NCBI GenBank assembly: GCA_964016985.1
Contig: OZ024821.1
Location: forward strand, 14,991,211 to 15,055,210
Reading direction: 5' to 3'
DNA from: Anodontia alba
Lineage: Eukaryota; Mollusca; Bivalvia; Lucinida; Lucinidae
Length of the DNA: 64,000 nt
Shown: one piece after another, positions 1-11,239 of the stretch
Layout: the number at the start of each line of letters is the position of its first letter
Position numbering within the stretch: the first letter of the stretch is position 1
Position numbers and translations under genes: made by a program
Notes under the pieces: model-generated
What the model saw: only the letters and a program-made list of their open reading frames with translations
Databases searched by the model: none
Told to the model about the DNA's origin: nothing

Positions 1-278
1 TTCTTGATCATGTCATGCACTGTTAGTTATATGAAATTATTAAAATCATTTTATTTGCCAAGGAACACAAAGTTTTGGCAATCAAGTGGCCTTTCTCAAA
101 AAGACCAGTTCAATTTTATATCTCCATTTGAAATAAAGTACTCAAATACATATTAAAATTACTTTAAAGATTAGACTTCTTAAACTACTTCTGCTTTTTA
201 CTGATTAATTTTGTTGACAATTGCCAAACAACATGACATTTTTGTTACATGAAATACAGTATTGTTTTAGTGGTTCAC
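1..278. other. No feature recognised
   Basis: AT-rich DNA without an open frame, splice-flanked exon or repeat that I recognise. The missing last IMP3 exon would be expected at or left of this edge, but I found no codons for its expected C-terminus here. Confidence 0.4.
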
Positions 279-487
279 TCTGGTCCTGCTGAACCCCGAT
301 ATGCCCTAAACCCCGATATGCCCTACCTTTGAAAACAGTTTATATCCAGATTCAGAAGCCTAATGATTTGTATCTGCACTGTTTGTCATTAAGTATATGA
401 ATTTGTATCAAAAACCTGGGTCAAGTAACCTGACTGGCTGAAAATTAGAAGTGGGTGTGGCATCTTACTTTATTTAGCATGGCAAGC
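279..487 (+). repeat. MITE-P copy, degenerate
   Basis: It aligns with the P family: TGGTCCTGCTGAACCCCGAT at the left, GATTCAGAAGCC in the middle, then the CTGCACTGTTTGTCATTAAG and GGCTGAAAATTAGAAGTGGG blocks. The outer TTAA sites and the central palindrome have decayed and a 17-base piece is duplicated near 298, so this is an old copy. Confidence 0.7.
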
Positions 488-624
488 TTTAATGCAGCAT
501 GAAGCAAGAATTCCATCAAAGTGGATATTAAGGCTGCTGGGGCCTTTCAGTGTTATGATTAAGCTAAACGTTATTGCCGAGATAAAAACTGACAAAGTTG
601 ACAAACTCCTAGTTGCAGACAACG

Positions 625-832
625 AGCTTTTTTCAACCAAAAAGTATTGATATTTGTCTTATTTCTCCGTGAAAACATATGTTGTGGGTACTCATTAGAA
701 GCTTCTTAGTGAGTTTTCTTATTTCTCCATGAAAACATATGTTGTGGTACTCATTAGAAGTACCTTACTGAGGCATGTTTTCAAGAAATTAGAAAAATAG
801 TTACATGATACCCCTCTTATCTGGTACTATGA
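625..832. repeat. MITE-T copy, rearranged
   Basis: It carries the T-family arm twice in the same direction (AAAACATATGTTGTGG near 675 and 733) instead of the usual inverted pair. The conserved outer parts are present (CAACCAAAAAGTATTGATAT at the left, CCCCTCTTATCTGG at the right). An internal tandem duplication of one arm would explain this. Confidence 0.65.
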
Positions 833-839
833 AACTGTA

Positions 840-1245
840 AAATACATGTCATGGTCATCACCTTTTCATGTGTTCTTGGAGGATGCAAGTATATACAAAG
901 AAGTCTAGGTCTCTCACAGTAAACCAGAAACAGGTGACCCCTTTGCAACTGTACAAAGAAGGCTAAGCCTTTCACATAAAGCAGACATGGAGAGGAATTG
1001 CCAGGGCTGATGGAAAAACATAAGGAAACCTAGACCTTTACTTACCATCTGTTGCTAAAGCACGAGTGACAATGTTACTAAAGCATGAGTGACAAACATT
1101 TTAAAAGGACAAATAAAAGCAACCAGATAATGCATGATCCCCCCATCCACTTCTGGGTAACAAAACCTGTAGAGAAGAAGGCTGTGTTTGATGTGAAATA
1201 ACTACTAAAAATTGTGTACTGTAACCTCTTCTTTCTATCCAACAA
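840..1245. other. No gene recognised; short duplication near 1060-1100
   Basis: No convincing gene. The phrase CTAAAGCAYGAGTGACAA occurs twice, near 1057 and 1079. A minus-strand GTAAGT donor-like hexamer lies at 1039-1044, but the open frame behind it matches nothing I know. Confidence 0.35.
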
Positions 1246-1249
1246 CATA

Positions 1250-1512
1250 GAAATAACAGCTTGATCGGTATGAGCTGGAAATGAAATCCTGCTTGAACAA
1301 TCTTTAAAGAGCTATAACTCTATCAAGATTAGGTGTACTGGAACCTTGCAACAATATGCCCTGTGCCACCTTATGGTCTAAATGTCCATCAAGTTTCAAC
1401 GTAATTTGATGAAAACTGTAGGAATTATCTGAAAACAATGTGCTGATGGACGGACAGACACCTCAAGAGTATACCATAATACCCCGCCACTATCGTGTGG
1501 CGGGGTATAAAA
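1250..1512 (+). mobile_element. Fragment of hairpin-ended repeat element (type D end)
   Basis: The right end is a near-perfect hairpin at 1480-1509 whose stem reads ATACCCCGCCAC / GTGGCGGGGTAT. It is preceded by GATGGACGGACAGACAC, the GACGG/GACAG run that also precedes the terminal hairpins of the other array elements here. Upstream is unit-like sequence without a full array. It is probably a truncated copy of the type seen at 5395-5951 and 6583-7325. Confidence 0.6.
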
Positions 1513-1524
1513 ATAAACAATTTA

Positions 1525-1715
1525 AAGCTTAGCACTCTGGGTAAACTTTTCAGTATATGACCTATTGAAATATTTTTCCCAGTAAACAGGTTTTGATATT
1601 TGATTTCATGCAAATTGTCTCCAGTATAGACAATTTACATGAAATGTCAAAACCTATTATCTGGGAAAAACAAGAAATAACCAATGTGTTGTCTGGATCG
1701 TGACACTGACAGACT
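1525..1715. repeat. MITE-F copy
   Basis: A hairpin MITE. AGCACTCTGGGTAAA leads into TTTTTCCCAGTAAACAGG, and the inverted arms meet around TTGTCTCCAGTATAGACAA near 1615-1635. The right arm ends CTATTATCTGGGAAAAACAAG. Confidence 0.7.
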
Positions 1716-2145
1716 GCTCTAGTTCTTACTTTACTTACAAACAGGCAAGTTAACACTTAACAACTGCAGCAGATAAATTGTTGCCAGCAAAATCAAAGCG
1801 CTAGAGGCCTAGGCATCAGAATTATTGTCTACTGTCGACAGGTTTTCATAAGAATTTATTCAAAACTTTCAAGTTAGATATTATTACCATATCTTGAGGC
1901 CATTCTAATGAGTACCCACAACATATGTTTTGCAACAGAAATGACAAAATATATCACTAAAATTATCTTCTTATCTATGGTTGTGAACTACTCATCTGTT
2001 GAGATGACAGGCAATTATAGTCCAAACATCCAACAAAATATTGAATTAACGCTTGGCACTCGTGTTAAAAATTTCAGCAGATCACGTTTTGAAATACTTT
2101 TCTTATTTTTTCCTGAGCTTTGACAATGCCTATTTTAAGGAAAAA

Positions 2146-5100
2146 ACAAGAGGCCCACTGGCCACGGGTCGCTCACCTGAGTGACATAGCCACTGCAGAT
2201 ATGCAGATGTTATGCAACATTTTTCCAATCCTGTCATCGCAACTATTGAAAAGATCATCATTTAAGCAGTTCTTAATTTTGAAGAAGAATATATATGGCA
2301 TGCCAGTCAATGGAGCGTGATCATTTGAACACTCTAAATGGCGGCCAGCTTGGATTTACTATCGGCACGATTTTAGCTATTTTTGATCTACGAGTCATCC
2401 CAATGCTTCCTACCTAGTTTCGAGTCAACTGGTCTTTAGGTTCAGGAGAAGAAGCGAAAAACAGATTTTCAAGATGGCTGCCTTGGCGGCCATCTTGGAT
2501 ATCCGATTGGCACGATTTTAGCTATTTTTGATCTACAAGTCACCACAATGTCTATCAATTGGCCTTTCGGTGCAGGAGAAGAAGCTAAATATAGATTTTC
2601 AAGATCGCAGTCATGGTGGCCATCAGAACGATTTTAGCTATTTTTGATCTACAAGTCACCCAAATGCTTCCTACTGAGTTTCGAGTCAACTGACTTTTGA
2701 GTTTAGGAGAAGAAGCGAAAAACAGATTTTCAAGATAGCCGCCATGGTGGCCATCTTGGATTTACGATCGGCATGATTTTAGCTATTTTTGATCTACAAG
2801 TCACCCAAATGCTTCCTACCAAGTGTCGAGTCAAATGGTCTTTCGGTTCAGGAGAAGAAGCAAAAAATAGATTTTCAAGATGGCTGCCATGGCGCCCATC
2901 CTTCGGCACTATTTTAGCTATTTTTGATCTACAGGTCACCCTGATGCTTCCTAGCAAGTTTGGAGCCAATTGAAGCGAAAAATAGATTTTCAAGATGGCT
3001 GCCATGGCGGCCATCTTGGATTTCCGATAGGCACAATTTTAGCTATTTTTGATCTATAAGTCACCCCAATGCTTCCTACCAAGTTTGGAGTGAATTGGCT
3101 TTTGGGTTTAGGAGTAGAAGCGAAAAATAGATTTTCAAGATGGCTGCCATGACGGCCATCTTGGATTGCCGATCGGCATGATTTTAGCTATTTTTGATCT
3201 ACAAGTCACACTGATGCTTCCCAGCAAGTTTGGAGTCAACTGACCTTTCGGTTCAGGAGAAGAAGCGAAAAATAGATTTTCAAGATGGTGGCCATCTTGG
3301 ATTTCCGATCGGCACGATATTATCTACTTTTGATTTACAAGTCACCCTGATGCTTCCTAGCAAATTTGGAATCAATTGGCCTTTCGGTTCAGGAGAAGAA
3401 GCGAAAAATATATTTTCAAGATGGTGGCCATCTTGGATTTCCTATCGGCACAATTTTAGCTTTTTTTTATCTACAAGTCACCCTGAAGCTTCCTAGCAAG
3501 TTTGGAGTCAATTGGCCTTTCGGTTCAGGAGAAGAAGCGAAAAATAGATTTTCAAGATTGCTGCCATGGCGGCCATCTTGGATTTCCGATTAGCACGATT
3601 TTAGCTACTTTTGATCTACAAGTCACCCTGATTCTTCCTAGCAAGTTTGGAGTCAATTGGCCTTTGGTTCAGGAATAGAAGCGAAAAATAGATTTTCAAG
3701 ATGGCTGCCATGATGGCCATCTTGGATTGCCGATCGGCATGATTTTAGCTATTTTTGATCTACAAGTCACACTGATGCTTCCCAGTAAGTTTGGAGTCAA
3801 TTGGCCTTTCGGTTCAGGAGAAGAAGCGAAAAGTAGATTTTCAAGATGGCGGCCATCTTGGATTTCCGATCGGCACGATTTTAGCTACTTTTGATTTACA
3901 AGTCACCCTGATGCTTCCTAGCAAATTTGGAATCAATTGGCCTTTCGGTTCAGGAGAAGAAGCGAAAAATATATTTTCAAGATGGTGGCCATTTTGGATT
4001 TCCTATCGGCACAATTTTAGCTATTTTTGATCTACAAGTCACCCTGAAGCTTCCTAGCAAGTTTGGAGTCAATTGGCCTTTCGGTTCAGGAGAAGAAGTG
4101 AAAAATAGATTTTCAAGATGGCTGCCATGGCGGCCATCTTGGATTTCCGATTAGCACGATTTTAGCTACTTTTGATCTACAAGTCACCCTGATTCTTCCT
4201 AGCAAGTTTGGAGTCAATTGGCCTTTGGTTCAGGAATAGAAGCGAAAAATAGATTTTCAAGATGGCTGCCATGATGGCCATCTTGGATTGCCGATCGGCA
4301 TGTTTTTAGCTATTTTTGATCTACAAGTCACACTGATGCTTCCCAGTAAGTTTGGAGTCAATTGGCCTTTCGGTTCAGGAGAAGAAGCGAAAAATAGATT
4401 TTCAAGATGGCGGCCATCTTGGATTTCCGATCAGCACAATTTTAGCTACTTTTGATCTACAAGTCACCCTGATGCTTCTTAGCAAGTTTGGAATTAATTG
4501 GCCTTTTGCTTCAGAAGAATAAGCGAAAAATAGATTTCAAGATGGTGGCCATGGAGGCCATCTTGGATTTCCTATCGACATTTTGATCTACAAATCACCC
4601 TGATGCTTCCTAGCAAGTTTGGAGTCAATTGGCCTTTCAGTTCAGAAATAGGAGCACAAAATAGATTTTCAAGATGGCGGCCATCTTGGATTTCCTATCG
4701 GCACAATTTTAGCTATTTTTGATCTACAAGTCACCCTGATGCTTCCTAACAAGTTTGGAGCCAATTGGCCTTTCGATTCAGGAGAAGCGAAAAATAGATT
4801 TTCAAGATGGCCGCCATGGCGGCCATCTTGGATTTCTGATCGGCACGATTTTAGCTATTTTTGATCTACAAGTCACCCTGATGCTTCCTAGCAAGTTTGG
4901 AGTCAATTGGCCTTTCGGTTCCGGAATAGAAGCAAAAAATATATTTTCAAGATGGTGGCCATCTTGGATTTCAGATCAGCACGATTTTAGCTATTTTTTG
5001 ATCTACAAGTCACCCTGACGCTACCTAGCAAGTCTGGAGTCAACTGACCTTTCGATTCAGGAGAAGAAGTGAAAAATAGATTTTCAAGATGGCCGCCATG

Positions 5101-5296
5101 AACGATTTTAGCTATTTTTGATCTACAAGTCCCCCGATGCTTCCTACCAAGTATCAAGTATCAAGTCAATTGGCCCAGGGGTGTAGGAGGAGTAGGCTTT
5201 TAAAGCAATTGTTGATGCCGCACGATGCACAACGGACAACGGACACTGACTGACCACAATAGCTCACCATGAGCACTTCGTGCTCAGGTGAGCTAA
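2146..5296 (+). mobile_element. Array-bearing element A1 (pearl / Helentron-associated-like)
   Basis: The left end, ACAAGAGGCCCACTGG, is followed by CGCTCACCTGAG. The core is about 20 tandem units of ~140 bp. The tail has ACAACGGACAACGGACACTG and then a terminal hairpin at 5261-5294 (AGCTCACC...GGTGAGCT, loop near CACTTCGTG). CTCACCTGAG at the left is the inverse of CTCAGGTGAG at the right end. No transposase is encoded. From memory, this layout (arm, tandem core, ACGG-type run, terminal hairpin) is that of bivalve pearl / Helentron-associated elements; the assignment is an inference. Confidence 0.65.
2395..5165 (+). repeat. ~140-bp tandem array with a 561-bp higher-order period
   Basis: Each unit carries TCACCCTGATGCTTCCTAGC, AATTGGCCTTTCGGTTCAGG, AGAAGAAGCGAAAAATAG, GGCGGCCATCTTGGATTTCC and GCACGATTTTAGCTATTTTT. 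Units at 3190-3750 recur at 3751-4311 with the same private variants, for example GATTTACAAGT and TATATTTTCAAG, so four units were copied as a block. Many spurious 60-90 codon frames arise from it. Confidence 0.85.
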
Positions 5297-5394
5297 TAAG
5301 GAAATTACCGTCAATTTGTCATCTGCTGAATATTCCCAAGGAGTGGTTATGGTAAAAGACAAACCTTATTTATGCATGTGTGAATAAAAAGGTT

Positions 5395-5951
5395 AAACTA
5401 TAACGTGTTGCGGGCAGATAAATCTATCTAACACTGACGAAATTTGCTCATTAGCAATCCCAAACAAGATCTCCTTCATATCAATGCATGTAGCAAGTTT
5501 GGTTAAAATTTCTTGACATTTACTGAAGTTGTCCGGAAACGAAAATATGAGCGTGTCTTGGGCAGATAACTCCGTCAAAATTCGACGAAATTTGCCCATT
5601 AGAAATCCCAAACCAGATCTCCACAATATCAATGCATATACCAAGTTTGATGAAAATCCATTGATGTTTACTCAAGTTATCATCCGGAAATGAAATACGG
5701 ATTGACGTACAACTGATGGACGGATGGACAGACGTTCGCAAGAATGCACTCTAGTTTGGTACTTTAATGTTAAAAAATTACCAAGCGACAAAAACACCCA
5801 ACAAACCCTCATTGTTGGCTACTTTTTTTGGACACTAACAGAATAAATGGCAAGTACCCAACGTAGCATACTCAACTAGTGTCCTATCGTTTGCCCAGAC
5901 AGACACATGGACGTCCATAAAACCCAGCCACTGCCGTGTGGCGGGGTATAA
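5395..5951 (-). mobile_element. Type-D array fragment and terminal hairpin
   Basis: There are two to three ~137-bp units (CGGGCAGATAA, ACGAAATTTGC, AAACAAGATCTCC; in the reverse sense of the units at 6583-7325). GATGGACGGATGGACAGACG follows. A second tail at 5895-5951 has CAGACAGACACATGGACG and a hairpin ending GTGTGGCGGGGTATAAAAA. The two tails suggest rearrangement or two overlapping copies. Confidence 0.5.
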
Positions 5952-5954
5952 AAA

Positions 5955-6575
5955 TGGGTATAATCCCTAAAATTAACAAAAGATTTGAAGCACAATACAG
6001 TACATTAATTTTTTTTATTTTTTTTCAGGTTTTCAGATACGCAAATACTCATACTTTTCAATTCTACTATCAGCTATCTAATTTGGCTATCTCCATAAAA
6101 AATCATGCTTTCTTTCAATGTTACAGGGTACTAATTTGCAGTAATGAATAAGCTCATCAGAGCTCAAAATTCTTAGTCAAACCGTTCCGTACAATCAACA
6201 TCGCAAATCTATCAAAGTTTGTTGTAAACTTAAACCTAATTATTATGCTCAAACCCAAATATAAATATATATCACGGGCCATTTTTTTTTTTTTTTCAGC
6301 ATAGCACTTTGAACTTTTACTCAGGATTTTCTGTTAATGCTTTCACAGGGAATGAAAAGGGTCTCTTTTTTTCTCTCATATGACAGCTCCAATATCATTT
6401 AAACCAGCTTTTTTATGTGGATATGAAAAACGGGTTGACCACAAGCAAATTAACCCTTAAAATACCAATCACAACTGCATCAGACTACATTATGTAAACG
6501 CAGTTTGTTGCCAGCATAAAAAAAAGGGTCTTTTTTCTCTCAAATGACTGCTTGAGTATCATTCAAACCAACATT
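5955..6575. other. No gene recognised; MITE fragments and poly-T
   Basis: AT-rich sequence with poly-T runs near 6010 and 6283. Two related stretches near 6350-6405 and 6524-6570 (GGGTCTCTTTTTTTCTCTCA-like, then ATATCATTTAAACCAGC / GTATCATTCAAACCAAC) look like a small repeat. No exon was seen. Confidence 0.3.
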
Positions 6576-6582
6576 TCCTTTT

Positions 6583-7325
6583 TTTATACCCCTACCCCAC
6601 CACACAATAGTAGCAGGGTATTATGGTTTCACGTTGGTCGTCCGTCCCTCTGTCTGCCGTCCGTTTTCGTTTCCGGATGGTAACTTGCGTAAACATCAAT
6701 GGATTTTCACCAATCTTGGTATGGAGATCTGGTTTGGGATTGCTAATGGGCAAATTTCGTCAAATTTTTATGGAGTTATCTGCCCGAGACACGCCCATAT
6801 TTTCGTTTCCGGACTAGAACTTGAGTAAATAACAAGGGATTTTCACCAAACTTGGTATGTGCATTGACATTAAGGAGATCTAGCTTGGGATTGCTAACAG
6901 GCAAATTTCATCAAATTTTTACAGAGTTATCTGCCCGAGACACGCCCATATTTTTGTTTCCATACGATAACTTGAGTAAATAACAAAGGATTTTAACCAA
7001 ACTTACTAAATGTATTGACATTAAGGAGATCTGGTTTGGAATTGCTAATGGGCAAATTTCATAAAATTTTTACAGAATTATCTGCCCGAGACACGCCTGT
7101 ATTTTCATTTCTGGATGATAATGAGTAAATAACAAGGCCTTTTAACCAAACATGCTATATGCATTGATATTATCAAGATCTGGTTTAGGATTGTTATCTG
7201 TCCATTGATATTATCAAGATCTGGTTTAGGATTGTTATCTGTCCCTCCGTCATTTTCTTTCCGGACATTTTCGCAACAATAACTTCAATACATAAACAAA
7301 TAATTGCTATGGCGGGGTATTATGC
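6583..7325 (-). mobile_element. Type-D array element
   Basis: The terminal hairpin-like end at 6583-6622 (ATACCCCTACCCCACCAC ... AGCAGGGTATTA) is followed by CGTCCGTCCCTCTGTCTGCC, the reverse of a GACGG/GACAG run. Then come about four ~140-bp units carrying GGTATGGAGATCTGGTTTGG, GGGCAAATTTCGTC and TTATCTGCCCGAGACACGCC. The far end has GCGGGGTATTATG at 7312. It faces the copy at 5395-5951. Confidence 0.6.
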
Positions 7326-7370
7326 TTGCAGTGCTTTTTTCTTTTTTTTTTTTTCTTTTTGTGATGTAAA

Positions 7371-7520
7371 GAAAATAGGGTTTGACATTTCATGCATAGT
7401 CGCAATTTGCATGAAAGGCCAAACCTTACTTTCATGGAAAAACACTTCCTAATATTGCTGAATGTTTTCCCAGTATGCAACGCATTAAGGATAAGTACTG
7501 TATCTAGTTAAGTGTCCAGC
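7371..7520. repeat. MITE-F copy, degenerate
   Basis: Inverted arms AAATAGGGTTTGACATTTCA and TTTGCATGAAAGGCCAAACC face each other around 7405. The outer CCCAGTATGCAACGCATTAA end is worn. Confidence 0.5.
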
Positions 7521-7732
7521 TGAGGCTTTTTTTTTTTTTTTCATGCAAAAAAGTACATGTATTGATTTTTTTTTTTTTTTCGTGCTAGTCATTAAAAGCA
7601 CCTCAGTATGTTTTTGTGGAGAAATAATAAAAATATTATGTGGGTACTCCCTGTTACTCAGAACTAAGAAGATGATGGAATGTCTAGGGGACCAAGGGAA
7701 AGGGAGTTTTCTGGTGGCACAGGTAATCTTAC

Positions 7733-7784
7733 CTGGTGACTAGAAAGGCTGCATCATTGACTACTTCTGGTCCGACACGAACAT
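7733..7784 (-). CDS. IMP3: IMP3 coding exon 5 (S4 domain, second half)
   Basis: Read on the minus strand: acceptor ATGCCTAG at 7785-7792, 52 coding bases, then donor GTAAGA. It completes the H codon left open by exon 4 and reads VRVGPEVVNDAAFLVTR with the final R codon split after AG. This is the RNA-binding S4-domain signature of IMP3; most relatives have TDPAF where this copy has NDAAF. Its entry phase (two bases) matches the one base left by exon 4, and it leaves phase 2 for a sixth exon. That last exon (about 32-35 codons, expected around an EDFVTWVD motif) was not found down to base 1, so it is probably outside the window. Confidence 0.9.
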
Positions 7785-7924
7785 CTAGGCATGGTTAAGG
7801 AAATTTCTATAACGGGTGTATTTTCAACCAAAACTCTCACATACCATATTCACCCTAAATTTTCAGATAGACCGGCCTGAGTAAACTGTAGCCCACATCA
7901 AATATTATTCTCACAGGATGTTTA

Positions 7925-8135
7925 GCATTACCACACTCTGGGCTAATTCAGCAGATGACAAACTGATGAGATTTTTCTTATTTTTTTCCAGAAAACAGTT
8001 GACATTTCATGCAAACTGTCTTCACTGGAAATAATTTGCATGAAATATCAAAACTTGTATTCTGGGAAAAATAAGAAAAATATTTCAATATGTCATCTGC
8101 TGAAAATTTTACCCAGAGTGCTAAGCATTAAAAAA
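7925..8135. repeat. MITE-F copy
   Basis: Clear inverted arms TTTCATGCAAACTGTCTTCA and TGAAATATCAAAACTTG around 8030. Outer parts are ACTCTGGGCTAATTCAGCAG and GAAAATTTTACCCAGAGTGC. A poly-A run follows at 8129-8145. Confidence 0.75.
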
Positions 8136-8220
8136 AAAAAAAAAAGGTGCAGTTTGACCAGGATGTGCACTGTCTGCTATTCAACTAGCATGTTGACATG
8201 TCATCTAACATTGTTTGTTT

Positions 8221-8449
8221 TGAGGTTTTACGGCCCAGTCAACCCAATGGGGGTCATGTCGAGTGTGGTCAGTTTGCCTAACCACACTTTTACTGGGCAG
8301 GCTTAGTCCTCTAAGCAGTTAACCGGTATTGTTCACATTCTTTCGCCAGAAACTGACAACTGCCCTTATTGAATCAGCAGAAGGGAGAGAATGACCATAG
8401 AAAATATTTCACGATCAATCTCCATGAAAGACTGTTGCCGACCCGGCAG
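8221..8449 (-). mobile_element. tRNA-derived SINE, head lost
   Basis: It aligns with the fuller copy at 31905-32199 (TGAGGTTTTACGGCCCAGTC, GCAGGCTTAGTCCTCTAAGC, AACTGACAACTGCCC). It breaks off in the middle of the tRNA-like head at GGCAGGGGT, where the CAGTG-ended element starts at 8454. The box A part is missing. Confidence 0.7.
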
Positions 8450-8453
8450 GGGT

Positions 8454-8632
8454 CAGTGCTTGCATTAAGGGAAGTCTGGGAGTCGAGACTCCCAAAAATT
8501 GCACTGGGACTTCCAAAAATCAATGCCAGGAAGTCTGGGACTCCCAACTTTTAAAGATATTTAGTCGTTTATAAAAAAAAATTAGAATTAATTTATGTAT
8601 TATTTAGCTTAAGAATGGCATTTTTACTCAAC
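8454..8632 (+). mobile_element. CAGTG-ended hAT-like element, right end missing
   Basis: It starts CAGTGCTTGCATTAAGGGAA and follows the complete copy at 26215-26524 through AAGTCTGGGACTCCCAAC and TTATTTAGCTTAAGAATGGC, then diverges near 8630 where the type-B element begins. It is inserted into, or replaced, the head of the SINE to its left. Confidence 0.6.
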
Positions 8633-8639
8633 TAGAACA

Positions 8640-10997
8640 GTGTTTTCAGAGGAAAACGTATGTCCCCCTACCAGTTTGAACTGACATATTGTTAAAATAG
8701 ATTGTATCTATAATAAACTCAAGGTCACAATATACCTATATGTAAGTTTGGTCAAAATTCATCTATTCCTCAATGAGATAGGGTGCTGACAAGCCATTTT
8801 CTAAAATCATACCCTTGTGAAACTTTGAAAATGGGATCAAGGTCATAAAAAATCTAATCAGTTCTTGTCTCTGTCTCAACAATATAGCTGTGCAAGTTTG
8901 GTCAAAATCCATCCATTCATTCAGCAGATAATGTGCAGAAAAGCCATTATCCAACAATCTGAGCTCTCCTGCAACCTTGAAAATAGGGTCAAGGTCACCA
9001 AAATAAAGTTAGTTATTTTCCATGCCACAACAATTTGGCTGTGCAAGTTTAGTTAAAATCCATCCATTCCTTCAAGAGATACAGTGCAGACAAGCCATTT
9101 TCCAACAATCTAAGTCCTAGTGTGACCTTGAAAATGGTCAAGGTCACCAAAATCTAATCAGTTCTTTTCCAAGTCACAACAATATAGATGTAGTTAGGTC
9201 AAAATCAATCCATTCCTTTAGGAGATAGGGTACAGACAAGCCATTTACTACCAACAATCTAAGCCCTAGTCTGACCTTGAAAATGGGGTGAAGGTCACCA
9301 AAATATAATCAGTTCTGATGCATGTCACAAAAATATAGCTGTGCAAGTCCGGTCGAAATCTACTCATTCCTTCAGGAGACAAGGTGCAGACAAGCCATTT
9401 TCCACCAATAAAAGCCTTAGTGTGACCTTGAAAATGGGGTCAAGGTCATCAAAATCTAATCAGTTATTTTCAATGTCTCAACAATTAAGATGTAGAAGTT
9501 TGGTCAAAATCCATTCTTTCATTTAGGAGATCGGGTGCAGACAAGCAATTTTTCAACAATTTAAGCCTTACTGTGACCTTGAGAATGGGATCAAGGTCAC
9601 CAAAATCTAATCAGTTCTTTTCTATGTCTCAACAATATAGCTGTACGTTTGGTCAAAATCTGTTTATTCATTCAGGAGATAGGGTGCATACAAACCATTT
9701 TCAAACAAATCCAAGCCCTCCCATGACCTTGAAAATGTGGTCAAGGTCACCAAAATCTAATCAGTTCTTTTACATGTCCCAGCATAAAAGATGTGCAAGT
9801 TTGGTCAAAATGTATTCATTCCTACAAGAGATAGGGTGCTGACAAGCCATTTTCCAATAATCTAAGCCGTCCTGTGACCTTGAAAATGGGGTCAAGGTCA
9901 CCAAAATCTAATCAGTTCTTTTACATGTCCCAGCAATATAGATGTGCAAGTTTGGTTAAAATCTATTCATTCCTTCAAGAGGTAGGATGCGGACAAGCCT
10001 TTTTCCAACAATCTCAGCCCTCCTGTGACCTAGAAAATGGGGTCAAGGTCACCAAAATCTAATCAGCATTTTCCCCCTCCCAATGATATATTTGTGCAAG
10101 TTTGGCTAAAATTTGTTCATTCAATAAGGAGATAGAGTGTGGACAAGAGGCTATGCCCCATTTTCCAACAATCTAAGCCCTCCTGTGACCTTGAAAATGG
10201 GGTCAAGGTCACCAAAATCTAATCAGCATTTTCCCCCTCCCAATGATATATTTGTGCAAGTTTGGCTAAAATTTGTTCATTCAATAAGGAGATAGAGTGT
10301 GGACAAGAGGCTATGCCCCATTTTCCAACAATCTAAGCCCTCCTGTGACCTTAAAATGGGGCCAAGGTCACCAAAATCTAATCAGTTCTTTTACATGTCC
10401 CAGCAATATGGATGTGCAAGTTTGGTTAAAATCTATTCATTCCTTCAAGAGATAGGATGCAGACAAGCCATTTTCCAACAATTTAAGCCCTCCTGTGACC
10501 TTGAAAATGGGGTCAAGGTCACCAAAATCTAATCAGCATATTTCCCCCTCCCAATGATATATTTGTATAAGTTTAGCTAAAATCTGTCCATTCAATAAGG
10601 AGACAGAGTGCAGACAAGAGGCTACGCCCCATTTTCCAACAATCTAAGCCCTCCTGTGACCTTGAAAATGGGGTCAAGGTCACCAGAATCTAATCAGCAT
10701 TTTTTTCCCTCTCCCAATGATATATTTGTATAAGTTTGGCTAAAATCTGTCCATTCAGTAAGGAGATGGAGTGCGGACAAGAGGCTACGCCCCATTTTCC
10801 AACACTCTAAGCCCTCCTGTGACCTTGAAAATGGGGTCAAGGTCACCAAAATCTAATCAGCATTTTTCCCTCTCCCAATGATATATTTGTGTAAGTTTGG
10901 ATAATATCTGTCCATTCAATAAGGAGATAGAGTGCAGAAAAGAGGCTATGCCGACGGCGATGGTATCCGCACTAAAAACAATATGTCCCCCCCCCCC
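8640..10997 (+). mobile_element. Array-bearing element B (Helentron-associated-like)
   Basis: It is bracketed by GTATGTCCCCCTACC at the left and AATATGTCCCCCCC at the right, with a short tail CCGACGGCGATGGTATCC. No protein is encoded. It fills about half of IMP3 intron 4. Both ends carry the same ATGTCCCC word in direct orientation, unlike element C where the right end is a hairpin. Confidence 0.55.
8740..10950 (+). repeat. ~155-bp tandem array B, about 14 units
   Basis: Each unit holds GTGACCTTGAAAATGGGGTC followed by AAGGTCACCAAAATCTAATC, then GTGCAAGTTTGGTCAAAATC and GAGATAGGGTGCAGACAAGC. The GTGACCTTGA / TCAAGGTCAC pair is a 10-bp inverted repeat with an 8-bp spacer. Two neighbouring units (around 10036-10190 and 10196-10350) are virtually identical at a 160-bp offset, indicating recent duplication. 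Confidence 0.85.
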
Positions 10998-11007
10998 CCT
11001 CTTCCCG

Positions 11008-11069
11008 GATCTGGATCTTCACTGTTTGCAAAGGCAGGGTATATCCGGGGTCAGCATGACAAGGGATAA
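11008..11069 (+). repeat. MITE-P right half
   Basis: GGATCTGGATCTTCACTGTT, GCAAAGGCAGGGTATATCCG and GGTCAGCATGACAAGGG match the right half of the P family. The left half is absent, so element B or its C-run end probably replaced it. Confidence 0.6.
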
Positions 11070-11084
11070 AGCCTTGGTGAGGCA

Positions 11085-11178
11085 CTTCTAACTAGTACCC
11101 ACAACAGGTTTTGATGGAGAACAGGAGAGAGTCATCCAAGTATTATCGCCAAATACTCCTCCTTAAAGTCCTCTGCTA
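11085..11178. repeat. MITE-T half copy
   Basis: TAGTACCCACAACAGGTTTT, GATGGAGAACAGGAGAG and CCAAATACTCCTCCTTAAAG match the right half of the T-type hairpin at 59703-59907. The partner arm is missing. Confidence 0.5.
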
Positions 11179-11239
11179 GAATTATCATCAAACACTCTTT
11201 ATAAACTTCTTTGTATAAGCAGTCAGTTCTGTAATCTGT

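Larger units (their letters stand above)
2041..5345. repeat. MITE-F copy split by a 3.1 kb element
   Basis: The left half (GCTTGGCACTCGTGTTAAAA through TTTTTTCCTGAGC) stops near 2145. The matching right half (CAATTTGTCATCTGCTGAAT, CCAAGGAGTGG) resumes near 5300. Everything between is the type-A array element, so that element inserted into an existing F copy. Confidence 0.6.

Noticed and set aside
1039..1130. GTAAGT donor with an open frame behind it on the minus strand, considered as IMP3 exon 6
   Set aside because: The last IMP3 exon should be terminal and read like an EDFVTWVD..KI motif; this reads VTHALVTLSLVLQQ from a small duplicated DNA word.
2395..5165. Regularly spaced repeats considered as a CRISPR-like array
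   Set aside because: The whole ~140-bp unit repeats with no unique spacers, no cas genes, and the sequence is clearly eukaryotic.
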